Positions 10,601-18,300 of a stretch of 49,623 nt of DNA are shown one piece after another (the first letter of the stretch is position 1; each line of letters begins with the position of its first letter). Under the pieces are notes generated by a model. The model made no database searches. It worked only from the letters and a program-made list of their open reading frames with translations, and was not told the origin of the DNA. The stretch is from the IMG/VR virus record IMGVR_UViG_3300026321_000003, positions 1 to 49,623 of that record; one strand, written 5' to 3'. The translations under genes and the position numbers were made by a program. The stretch is from a virus.

Positions 10601-11738
10601 CACCAGGAACAGCTGGGATATTACCTAGTTCTGGTTCGTAGTAAAGTCTTTGCTTATCGTCAAATACGAATGCATACTTCCAAGTATGAATTACAGCACT
10701 CTGTGGATCTGAGGAGTTCTGAAGTGCGTCTCTGAATACACAACCAAACACATACGTCTCGTTAGACGCTTTGATCATGTGACGATCTTGATTCTGAGGT
10801 CTGACAATAACACGACGTAGGTTGTCACCAATCAGTGAGCAGTTCCTAGGAAGTGAAATTGGGTTATCTTCTAGGTATTCACCACCAGAAACGATCAGTG
10901 ATACGTACTCATCACTAGGATCTGGTTGAGCTTTCTGTAAACCGTAAGCAATTTGTGCTGCTTTCTTAATAGTTTTTACAGGTCTTGCAGCAGAACGACC
11001 ATCATTTAGGTCACTACCAATAGTCTGAGAGACATATACACGTCCACCAGTGTCATTTGTAGCAACTTTATAAACGAAATCTGTAGTTGCGACACGCCTT
11101 GACTGATCAGTCAGAGGTGGGGTGTCAGCAGTTGGATAAAATGTTTGACCGTAAGTATCACTTGTTACGTCTGTATCTTCATAGTTGATCAGATTCGGAC
11201 CACGAAGAGCCAACGCAGGGTTGATTATAGTCTGAATGTCTAGGTTAACAACCTGTGCAGTGTCAGAAATGATAGAACGAGTAGTTCTGATTTGACCCTC
11301 AACGTCTAATTCATACTGAGGATCGGTAGTATTAACACCAACGCGAATATTATTTTGAGGATTTATGTTTAAAGTTAATGCATCCTTCTCATTAGCATCA
11401 ACACCCACAGACATTTCTATGGTTTCATCACCTTGAATACTTAGAGATCTTACTCTCTTATATGCTAGAGTATTACCAGCAGTAATTACACCTAAATTTG
11501 AACTTTGGAATTCAAGATTATCGTCGTCTACCTTTGTTACAATGTAAGTTCCATCAACTTCACCACCTGAGGTAAAATCAATGTATAGCTTCTCGCTGGC
11601 AATAAAGCCGTGAGCAACAGAAAGAATATTAACTTTCCCTGCAGCAGTTCTACTGTAGGTGGCATTTTGCCAATTCCCTGTGGGGGTACTACCAGATGCC
11701 TGTATTCTTTGCTGGTCAGAATTAATCTTGAGACTCAT
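1..11738 (-). CDS. Giant tail-fibre-like protein, partial at its C-terminus (at least 3,912 codons)
   Basis: An open frame from the ATG at 11738, with AGGAA six bases upstream, runs without a stop off the left edge. It starts SLKINSDQQRIQASGSTPTG. In order: an HGF-type unit (about 29-75); a shaft unit VGVNTTDPQYELDVEGQIRT; a beta-helix-like part from about residue 229 (VYVSQTIGSDLNDGRSAARP); several FCCH-like HGL...YYV units (about 450-1,000); one Tyr-Pro-Arg unit near 1,050-1,100; a helical module; the Tyr-Pro-Arg array (about 1,345-2,085); two more helical modules; GAGY strands; and C-terminal ADKLDGHQGLWYQ-type and LGIGDDNPGSPLEV fibre units. The last ones usually precede a receptor-binding tip or a self-cleaving chaperone, which would lie outside the window. 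It shares modules with the 5,098-aa wedge protein. Confidence 0.85.
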   Translation of the reverse strand, partial: MSLKINSDQQRIQASGSTPTGNWQNATYSRTAAGKVNILSVAHGFIASEKLYIDFTSGGEVDGTYIVTKVDDDNLEFQSSNLGVITAGNTLAYKRVRSLSIQGDETIEMSVGVDANEKDALTLNINPQNNIRVGVNTTDPQYELDVEGQIRTTRSIISDTAQVVNLDIQTIINPALALRGPNLINYEDTDVTSDTYGQTFYPTADTPPLTDQSRRVATTDFVYKVATNDTGGRVYVSQTIGSDLNDGRSAARPVKTIKKAAQIAYGLQKAQPDPSDEYVSLIVSGGEYLEDNPISLPRNCSLIGDNLRRVIVRPQNQDRHMIKASNETYVFGCVFRDALQNSSDPQSAVIHTWKYAFVFDDKQRLYYEPELGNIPAVPGDKFRGDNLFNITFTNHTGDNATLVVGYFVQGGSSGTLGTIQEVTFTGPTGSPYSTGTAKILITSGVNDVFQDAEKLFYDAVAANIVTDLLNNPSNRFDVADAESLRPELETISNQIYQHTINSEREVLSFPADATKVNLTTDRITITGHSLSTGQQAYYQKDEATVLAGLTDNTAYYVRAVDANTIELYDTWTNATTSTATTGRKDITSVSADTKLHKLTTGPIMPESNNLYQPAHQYATGDGIIYRASKMGGIAGLVDGTTYYVYKENTSWFRLAASAANAVQKAADGVTDNPITLDITGTGLGYQRFEIANRLLTVNTIDTSLTTQQAYLGPKFTLTGTNYHDYEVGQEILLYGFQSSAIAFGASTNTSWSLASGEVTVTITTVDNTITTGLFGNWMSLGECGLKFNFSGAGSEALSKTYQIDTFSLGAGTPSLPGNTALGMGAAKYNSSNLTVTFVLKVANIQSTTNTATASGSTVSVLDNVGDLNGRKYITHRIERADGYALEFVVRAAVSVFNATLNPTGTQAVISSSNYVLASLRNSPYGFVKISQTDRYRDGAEAIRQNQEFIAEESYGYVKSFQENSATRTTNLVIGPTTFNAVGETFTHPLNTWSVQDNLLTCKVNTGHNLTPDYVNHQHTYNGGTASNAITIVQGSVQKNVTGATYDSVTGDLVLTIGAHSYTTANTLTIANGALSFTCSRDNHSTSHTYPRATDPAYGATLKITAVDAAGTVTVNVGVAAGITIAGSSNAGINGRHAVHEIYDHRSFTLDIGLNTIADGTTGTDGTFTDVRKPYRTPNSFPVNNKQADAADLISSNAELIAEVAVKRMVADTGYSVPTGNTACTDDIKDFLQKSLYHNLKWGGNDRVYDAANYFITQVTTSNQSKYIAAFNYARDYANKVIRNLPILRNPHSTILQKYNTTITLDRGTYGLVPNFTQDAANLLNTNNSFIAGEAVERYIASLTDVPVETVAGNDITINALNGTTPTNTTAHTYQGVSTYQFTPTNAVYNPLTGYMVLTIASHPFVDGDRLQIAADGLSFTCDLDGDSATKTYPRSTDPYYNKWVGVQKIDANNVKVNVGKAKTDVTEHAFVSAVTNCVTRAVVYNDVGYTKHTVTGATYEPVTGVLTITIPNHGFTQGEKVQVAQDSLTFTCAMDDNFSKHTYPRSTDPAINVWKSVTNVTQSTFDINVGTAAPVTYTPTNAVYAPTTGLVEVTIGNHTLKAPTSHTITGATIDVATGIVTATITGHGFQEGDKINVAQGSLKMSCGYGGGGNEDYPKAGQYADGKWLNIWDVTANTFKFDCTGGVALTISDAHTFVSAVANGLKHVKENIKLTTGAITFKCAEDSNSTEHAYPRAVVDSHTAGPGTTYNPTTGIMKITTTAAHGMRNGDWVKLAEGSLKFSCAFGGASGAAAEKTYPRASDPVYNQWQKVRNVTSTTFELQVLDTLPSTNTDTHTFVSASANGIQQKRDKSYNTSVPIVATTGTTVTLDVGISSNNTPHTYQSALNNSVITGGNYAHTFVSATSNGIKRSTSSTINNYAPSAGTYNATTGALTLTIGANELTAPTTHTPTNGTYNPNTGILTVTINNHGFNSGDKVKIADSAFTFTCTHGGGNHAYPRASDPVSNKWINIANVTTNTFDVLVLDTIPSTNTTVHTFVSAAADSVSYATSTIKIAVESLQLSCTHGDQSTKKYPRASDPIANPGFTIPNHNQDCKDDVSDVLRAVAYNLTNGGNDAVYDHAGYFVGTTHVDGEEFQARAVMEMGSIVAQQVIANETVNVKGWHGIEQTKDLTITVEPGGCVNTKSSVDTLFSIVEQAIVNDSLTHATDTVATTPTCTDVASAITTFFSTLTTALGSDGSYGSLTAVTRTFAPGDQQCLDDILHIVRAFQYDLRYGGNSKVVEAANKYISSGAIAHITEDVAYTRAIFAYAKELSIKAIRNDLEAGFFTKIAPVSNGSITVDSSAPECANVISALTTNWGILDNVLSSATLYSGTITNPDPIIEEQDAAKYSFPLLNIFLDLPVIEASPYIQNSSLISFLGGSGCDIDGAKCATPNVPRPGLKLNSQNQTVAQFDPQGKSMVANAFTIISFGGTGYNISNDGYTQVVSVFAIFTQDGILCQSGGYASVTNSASNFGTYSLRANGFRTEPYTFDIGVIDSITNDVDGNGVETGRQIIQVSGAALTNIPTEDYIIRIGGTTPTDPAVEHIILETEVISGAPGTQIVAKITTNRSMDYTLTAAPNTRYRYADGNLSGLVTKAINFHRPSVVNSSSHTWEFCGSGNTYAALPQNGGFGLGTAFEAAEESFGQVYTSGTNEFGDFKVGNFVTIYNRTGAISFVGTVSISELSSIKIVGGDITITGFSKDDNLGGTFASDALLPTQASVKDYISNNLGPYLNQPYSTNAVPSALVQLTSSGKINIDQIPALRPFNITSVTSQAARLAIEDAKAGDIAIQTTATTFSVSPASVNTGTEEITIASHGANTGDGLTYTEGTTAIGGLSTNTKYYVIKVDANTVKLATTTSNATNNQAVDLTGQGTGTHSFETDGVAVSYILENDLESQFLAFLPNSNFAFTNGSILTGSTTTARGTVQSYNDGLIYNFVISDGGADYTGDFALTISAPDDAGGTQAAATANVTSGTVTAVTITNAGAGYYTQPTVTAPNSPTNNNAVVAAQIEGRVNINIANNIKFDASDFLLDGASANEGTGTYVQATTTITISETGHGLSNGALAYLDFTSGQSADGFYAITLVNANEYTVVATSSASTNGNVARKRIVDLNRVINTSGSNVSNWTQLTSTNIDASNIVAGTVDPQRLASKGTSNSYTFLRGDSSWEYALQAIRPTTQDCIVIGGSVTDSTYIDSITITSAGSGYTNGTYQNIPLAGGNVSISDVGVARGTYIVSGGAITSATVTDAGTGYTAGFSITIPTELGGGTGGILTAVKGTINRVFGNIEIDMRKGDNLTPAASVYGNYGVFRFRKDVANQAVGNQSEGGFVIDNAGQVTIDQGPGSELNADKLDGNHGAFYQNAGNLTAGTLDPARLANTTYNISISGTADTANRIFNETASLTSNPSPAQAANGVSAALRNNNATGLSDGGTTHGITTYRREATGSAAIQLGWTDNDNLWIRGNSGGNAVYGNWEKVWSGNNDGAASGLDADKLDGHQGLWYQSGYNMGDTRAGLTHPMGDMFLPEVLGQDKMVFENFYLNDSGLKYTLYIPDYHVRTGTNGNINPSGTYTIYSDVGATNNIGSIVVDSTGVTEATHTSGEIYSLVTGTIAFVGSNTNANIYVFGPNPGTKWTVSSSNPVSGGSTTVIGLRDAAAGAKLQIGKAATSTTPTVDFRSSGQSPDYDVQFYISGGNTNNGNGTLRINTGDITVNGNTMWHAGNDGSSSQLDAHYLDGFTQSTAASGNTIARRDGSGHLTVNDLTGDQGIFNNTGTAILQLGGASGVDLGKATTNVLSVKGRNSSTTGYIRFGNDGNSFGYDGTKLSYANVYFRNSRLGIGDDNPGSPLEVVAEGNANSATAFWDCRDGRAGYGRI
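4640..5470 (-). repeat. Two helical NGGN/YGGN modules in the left-edge fibre
   Basis: CKDDVSDVLRAVAYNLTNGG followed by N, with DGEEFQARAVMEMGSIVAQQ, and CLDDILHIVRAFQYDLRYGG followed by N, with YTRAIFAYAKELSIKAIRND. Between and after them are Cys-led helices (CVNTKSSVDTLFSIVEQAI, CTDVASAITTFFSTLTTAL). These match the helical modules of the 5,098-aa protein. Confidence 0.6.
5480..7705 (-). repeat. Cys/His Tyr-Pro-Arg beta-repeat array in the left-edge fibre
   Basis: About seven units of the type described in the giant wedge protein, such as LSFTCDLDGDSATKTYPRST, LTFTCAMDDNFSKHTYPRST and FTFTCTHGGGNHAYPRAS; one is degenerate (MSCGYGGGGNEDYPK). An isolated copy lies at about 8440-8620 (LSFTCSRDNHSTSHTYPRAT). 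The linker LDTIPSTNTTVHTFVSA also recurs. Confidence 0.8.
7700..8200 (-). repeat. Helical KWGGN module in the left-edge fibre
   Basis: ADLISSNAELIAEVAVKRMV, then CTDDIKDFLQKSLYHNLKWG followed by GN, DRVYDAANYFI and YIAAFNYARDYANKVIRNLP; a further AANLLNTNNSFIAGEAVERY opens a second, incomplete unit. The order of elements matches the helical modules of the 5,098-aa protein. Confidence 0.6.
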
Positions 11739-11756
11739 TTCGTTCCTGAACCGTGG

Positions 11757-12290
11757 TTATGATACGACTGTGATATCTAAAATGCCAATCCATTTAACAA
11801 TGGAGTTGGTAGTCACTGATTTTACTTCAAAAGTAAAAAATGGATCACTTCCAATCACGAAGGCATCTGGAGTTACACTCCAATTTTCCTGTCCTGGTGG
11901 ATTGTTCCTAATTATGTTTTCATATTGAGCTGCTATTGTTGGAGTACCATCATTAGCAGTAGTTACTACAATATCAAATGTAGTTGCATAGACATAGGTA
12001 TTATTGGAAGTTTCCTGTCCAAAAACTCTTGCCTTAACAAAAGAAACCCTATCTGCAGCTAGTGCAGGAGTGTTTGTTGCTAGAGCAGTAGTTCCATCTA
12101 AGGTTAGCTGCAACGTATTGTTAGCAGCGTCGGTTACTCTCTTGCATAGGTACTTATCATGCGTAGCATCAGCGAAGTTATCGCTGGTCATATGAATCGC
12201 AGAGATATTCTTGAGTTCATAAGCTGTGTTTATGATCTCTGTAGAACCTACTGAGAAACCCCCAATTGATGAAAAATTCTTGGTTGGCAT
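11757..12290 (-). CDS. Unknown virion-associated protein, 177 aa
   Basis: A 177-aa mostly beta protein. It begins MPTKNFSSIGGFSVGSTEII, has KYLCKRVTDAANNTLQLTLD, a central DRVSFVKARVFGQETSNNTY and ATTFDIVVTTANDGTPTIAA, and ends with ENWSVTPDAFVIGSDPFFTF and a short strand. I do not recognise a named family, although proteins of this style are found among cyanophage structural genes. It is preceded by an exact late promoter and has AAGG as a weak ribosome site about 12 bases upstream. It lies 18 bases ahead of the giant left-edge fibre and is probably a fibre-associated or accessory virion protein. Confidence 0.72.
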   Translation of the reverse strand: MPTKNFSSIGGFSVGSTEIINTAYELKNISAIHMTSDNFADATHDKYLCKRVTDAANNTLQLTLDGTTALATNTPALAADRVSFVKARVFGQETSNNTYVYATTFDIVVTTANDGTPTIAAQYENIIRNNPPGQENWSVTPDAFVIGSDPFFTFEVKSVTTNSIVKWIGILDITVVS

Positions 12291-12313
12291 AACGCTATAT
12301 TACCTTCAGGGTT

Positions 12314-12321
12314 ATTTATAC
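12314..12321 (-). promoter_or_regulatory. T4-like late promoter ahead of the 177-aa gene
   Basis: An exact TATAAATA on the minus strand straddling the stop of the 2,449-aa gene, with its 3' end 23 bases ahead of the ATG at 12290. It likely drives the 177-aa gene and the left-edge fibre. Confidence 0.75.
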
Positions 12322-15300
12322 CTTGACCTTAGTAGTTGTATATCTACCAGTGAAAGTCGAGGATGATGTAGCAGCAGAAGACTTGTTCAAACTGATGTTC
12401 ACGTTGTTAGCAGCAACAGAAACTGTAGCGTCCATCAGATCATTATCTGAAGTGATGGAGTTAGTAACTGTGCAATGAGCGACTGTTCCACCAGCAGCAC
12501 ATATTGCAGTAACCTCAAACATTTGTACTTTACCGTCATCACTTTCAATAGTAATTAAGGTCTTAGCACCTTTATATGCAGTCTTATCAAATGCTGCAAT
12601 AGAAGCATTTGAACTGAATGAGGTCATTTGACCACCTTCAACCCTAGCAGAATCTAATTCCATGAAGGTTGCTGTGGAATCAAATACTGTTAGATAGCTT
12701 TCAGTACCACCCGCTTGCCAGTTTCTGTTAATCTTCCACTTACACTCAGATGCATTGGAATCTAGAGCAATGAATGCTTTAGAATCTAATCTTGTGAGGT
12801 AATCCTGTAGAAGAACATCATTACGAGCATATGGAGTAGATGGACTAGAGATGGTATCAACTCTAATCGTTACGTCTTGAGATGGAGTTAATCCACCAAG
12901 AGCAGTACCTAATACTCTCAATACTTCACCATTTCCAGCGGAAGGAGCAGATGCTGCTTCATAAAGAGTACCACCAGCGTTGATAGCAACTGTCGTAATA
13001 GTTCCAGCACCGTCAGTAACGATGTCTAATGTTGCTCCAACACCTTCAACAGATCCAAGTGTTGTGACTGCAGTGAATGTTGTAGATGCAGTATATGATG
13101 TAGCAACTTGTGTGAGGGTAGCAGCATCAAGAGTAGCAGCAACACCCTGAGCAGGTACAGAACGTAATCTTAATCCACCACTAATTTCAAAGTCTTTCTT
13201 AGATCTTACAGCAGCAATAAGATTGCCCTGCCCTTTAACCTCTAATGGGTTTGTATCATATATCGTACCGTTGAGTGTAAATCCACCAGTAACTGTTGCT
13301 AGATGAGATGCAGCATATGTGGTACCCGTCATGTTCGTCTTGAACGCTAGGGTAGTGTTATTCAATGAGAGGTTATTAATACCTGCAGCAAAGAACTCAA
13401 ATGTATCTTCATCAGAACTAGGTGAAACCTCAGTTAATATGTAAGTATCTTGGTCAACGTCTCTAACACCACCAAGAGAAACGAAATCATTTCCGTTGAA
13501 CCCTTCAAACTGTAACTGTGTAGAGTTGAATCTAATAGCACCTGCTATTCTATCATTAACAAGTGGACGTTGGTTTGTAGTACCAGCTGGTATAATAAGT
13601 GAACCAGTTGATTTAACATAAGCACTCTTACCGCCACCTGGTTTGAGGACAATACCTTGACCTTGTGTATCAGTAATAGTAACAGTGTTTCCAGAACCAC
13701 CACCAATCGTAGCAGGGTTAAATGTTATTTCATCACCAATATGATAGTTGTGACCCTTAGCAGCAGCGGTTACTACTGCAGCAGTAATAGCACCACCAGA
13801 GACAGTAACGTCAAAGGTTGCAGCAGTACCAATTCCAGTTGTTGCAGTGACAGTACATGCGGTATAAGAACCGTCAGTGTAACCCGTTCCTGAACCAGTG
13901 ACTGCAACTGTTAATATTTCACCGAAGGAATTCGTTCCTCCAATATCTGCGTTCTCAATGCTATTAACTTGGAACTTAAGCTTTTCATCAATCTTGAAAG
14001 TACCAGCAACTTCAGCATTACCAGTCTGAGTATCAACAAAGAATTTCTTATTAGCTACATTACCATCGTTAACTTGGAACTCTCTATTTGCAGCACCAGT
14101 AACGACCATATCACCTTCTCCTTTTGGAGTAATAGTGACAGGTATATTAGCATCCTGACCAGCAGCAGTTAGTACAGCAGCGTTATTAAGCTGAAGTCCA
14201 GAGTTTGCACTACCAACAGTAAGAGTTTCGGCAGTAGAATCTACTTTAAAGAATGGAGCAGCATTACCTATAGTACTGTCAGCGACAATATCACCAGCAG
14301 TTTCTATACCAGTTGCTTTAATAACATGCTTTTGGGTTCCGCTATGTGAGATGCTTATCTCATCAGCAGCAGATCTATAGAATCCAGTATCATTTTCTGC
14401 AGCGAGGAATAGTGCAGGAGCAGCAGCAGTACCAGCTTGGATACCTGCTCTCATATTCTCTACAAAGTTATCTAATCCATTACAAACAATATTTCCAGTA
14501 AATGTTGAAATACCAGTAACACCTAAGACTCCACTAAATGTTCCACCTACAGCAGTAAGATTAGCACTTGCTTGAATAGTTCCAGTAGTTAGTGTGTCAG
14601 ATGATAAAGTACTTGTTGTGCCCGAAGAACCAATTGTTAGGTTTCCAGCAGCAGAGAAGTTGTAGTTTGCAGATGTTAATGAACCATCACCAGCAATTGT
14701 AGTAATTGATGTTGTTATAATAGTATTTGCGGTCATCGCAAAGTTACTACCAGCACCCATTCCACTAAACTGTGTGTCGTCAAATACTATTGTTTGACCA
14801 CTGAAGAATCCAGCACCACCATTACCAGTTGCTATTTCAGCAGTACCAACATAACCAACTTTAGATACTGTGTATTGGAAACCAGATCCACCAGCATCAC
14901 CAAGGTTAACATCATCAGCACTAAGAACATCACTAACAGCATATCCAGATCCAGATGCTTGAATCTCAGTTACACTGAAGACACCAGTATCATTACCAGT
15001 AATTGTATATAAGAATCCAGAAGTATTACCAATAAGAGCATTAGATGTTACTCTAAGAACGTCACCGACCTTATAGTCAGATCCTTGCATACCTGTTGGG
15101 AAGGTTGCTATAGTAACTCCACCACCTGCAACAGTGATATCAAGTTGTGCACCGTGTCCATATTCACCAGCAGCACCAGCAGTAACATTGATCAATGCGT
15201 TTGCTGACATCTTACGACCATGTGTAGAACACTCGTAATATGCAGTGTTACCTATGGTTGCTCCAGGTTTAACAACAATATCTACAAAAGATCCTGCAAC

Positions 15301-18300
15301 ACCAGGAGATCCATATGTTACTGTTTGGAATTCAGTTGTAGCAGCCTGAGATGTACCATCCATAACGAATGGGTGACCATTATTAGTTGCATCAGACATA
15401 TCAAAACGATATGTATTACCTCTAATCATGGTTAGGTTTGGTGCTTCTACAGCACCTGAACCAGTATTAATGAAATATCTTGCAACGTCTGCAGGAGTAC
15501 CAGCAGTAGTTAAACTACCACCACTAGCAAAGTTAACCACCTCATTATCTTGGAATGTTCCAGTGACAGGTGAATTCAACATAACGAAACTATCAGTACC
15601 TGCAGCTGCGGCACCAACGTAACTTACAACACCAGTTGCACCAGATGTTGCACCTGTGGCAGTTGTACCAACGGTAACTGATCCTGTGATTCCACTAACA
15701 GTAGATGCTAATTCGTGTTTGGTTACAACAGTAACTGGCCATGTAGCAGTAGGGTTGTTATTAACAACATTAATCTGCATATATTCACCAGCAGTACCAC
15801 CAGTACCTGCGGTAATATTTCCGAAAAGTCCTCTTACAGTAAAGGTTGCAGATGCACCTGTACCAGTTCCACCAGTAAATGCTACGTTGGCATATTCTCC
15901 AGCAACGTATCCAGATCCAGCAGCAGTAATAGTACCAGAAACAGGTAAGACTGTAAGTGATGCAGTTGCACCAGATCCAGAACCACCATTAACAACAACT
16001 GTTGGTGTAGCTGTATATCCTTCTCCACCCTGAGATAAGGTTATAGTACCTACCTGACCAAGTTCAGTGTCTAGTGTTGCTGCAGCTACAGCATCCGTAT
16101 CGGGACTACCGCCACTGAATGTGATGTTTGGTACGTTTGAATATCCATATCCACCATTGTTTAATGTAATAGATTCAACAGAATATGTTAATGCAGAGAC
16201 TGTTGCAGTCGCTCCAGTACCTGTTGTATCACCACTAGTTGTGTTTGCTGTAACTGTTAGGGTTGGTATTGCTGAATATAAACCATCACCAGTAGTCTGT
16301 ATCGATGCAAGCTCACCACCGAGCCATACTGTGAATTGAGCATCTGTGACTCCACCACCAGTCTCACTCATTGTAAGAGTTGGAGATGAACCAATTGTAT
16401 ATCCTGATCCACCAGATGTTACAGCAACTGCTGTAATTGCACCTGCTGCAACTGTTACCGCACCACAAACAGCAGTCTCACCTCTAATAATGTGAAGTTC
16501 TTGAGCACCAGTAGCAGTCAGAACTATAGGTGTACCACCTGAAGTTGCTGCAAGTTGAAGAGTATGAGTTACTGAGTTTCTATTTACAACATAATATGTT
16601 GTACCACTTGTAAGGTTAGTTAAGTTACTATTACTATTATTGTCATATACTACCTTATCACCATTCTTAAAGTTAGTCTGAGTAAATGTAATTGCATTGT
16701 TTGCAATAGCAGTGTTAGCATCAAACTGTCTATCAGGTGGAGCAGTAAATGTTCCTGTAGGTGATGTATATCCAGCACCACCAGGGGCAATAGGTACAAC
16801 CTTCGCAACAGAACCACAAGCACTCAAAGAAGCTAGGAATGTTGTTGATCCTGAAACAGGAGCAGTACCAGTAGTAACCTCTGGGTTAGCTGTATATAAT
16901 GAACCACCAGCAGTAATCGTAATGTCACCAAGCAGACCATTAGTTGCTAATGTAGCAGTTGCGGTAGCAACTTGATCTGGGTTTGATAGTAGAGCAGCAC
17001 TGTAAGCACCTGGAGTGTATCCAGAACCTTCATTGGCTATCGTTATACCACTTCCAGTATCATCAAGTGCTTTCTTATTAACACCGAAGTTCTTGTTGGA
17101 GTAGATACCATAAGAGGAGAATCCTGCTTGAGCAAAGGTACCAACCGTAAATGCACAAGAAGAATTACCAGTTCCAATCATGGAAGCAATTCTGTTAGAG
17201 TCAAAGTAGATGTTTTCTGGGCAAACTACCTGACCATTAAGTGTAATATCTTGGTCACCAGCAGGGTCAAGGATGATCTTACCTGATGTTGATGTTAGAC
17301 TGTTACCTGCTAGACGTAAGTTTCCTGTTTCAACGTATGCAGGATAAATGTTTGTAGTACCAGTTCCGTCAGTTAATGTAATATTTGCAGCAGACTGAGC
17401 AGTCGATGTTGCTGCGAAAGATACATTACCAGTTGCTTGATCAACTGTAAATGCATCACCAACACGGAAGTCACCGTCTTGGTCAGTTGATGAATAAAGT
17501 ACTTGACCGTTATTTAATTCTTCTACTTCGTTAACTTGAACTGCTAATGATGGGTCATTGGTATAGTCAGAACCAGCACCAACATATGCAAAGTTGTGAG
17601 CAGTTAGAAGGAACTTAACACCAGATCCATCTGCCTGTACACCTTTAGTACCGTATACACATGCAGAAGCAACTGAACGTAACTCAGCACCAAATGCTGA
17701 ATAGTCAGCAGTAGTTACTGAAGTAGCACTATCTCCACCGCTAGAACGAATATCGCTAGTACCACCAGATTCATCTGTGAATGACGTAGTAGCGTCGTCA
17801 CCGTTAGCATGTAGTAATAGTACAGTATTGTTATCTGAAGTATATGCAGATGTTGTAGAAGTAAATGCACCAGTGAAACGGGCAGCACCCTTACTGAATC
17901 TTACCTCATCAATATGTCCATTGAATGCCTCAGCTGGAGCAGTAGTGTCGTAGTTTGATCCTATTGCTACAGGTTTTTCAACTCCATAGTCATTAGTGTC
18001 AGCACCAGTTGCTAACTCTACACCATCAAGGAATAGTTTTGTAGTTCCAGCATTTCTTGCAACAGCAACATGATACCATGTACCTGTAGATAAAGTACCA
18101 CCAGTACGAGTGGATGCGTTACCCACACCATAATGAAGTGCAGTACCATTCAAGTAAAGCTTACCTGCTGTGTCTGTAGCAGAAGCGTTTCTAAGGTCAA
18201 ATATATGTTGTATGCCAGAAACACTTGCTGGACGTATGAATGCCTCCATACAGAAGTTTGAAGTACCAAATCCGAAGTCCTCTCCAGATGGTACCATTAA

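Noticed and set aside
15656-16033. Plus-strand Pro/Val-rich frames opposite the GGSGY repeats
   Set aside because: They mirror the repeated Gly/Thr codons of the fibre gene and repeat with it; no independent evidence of coding.
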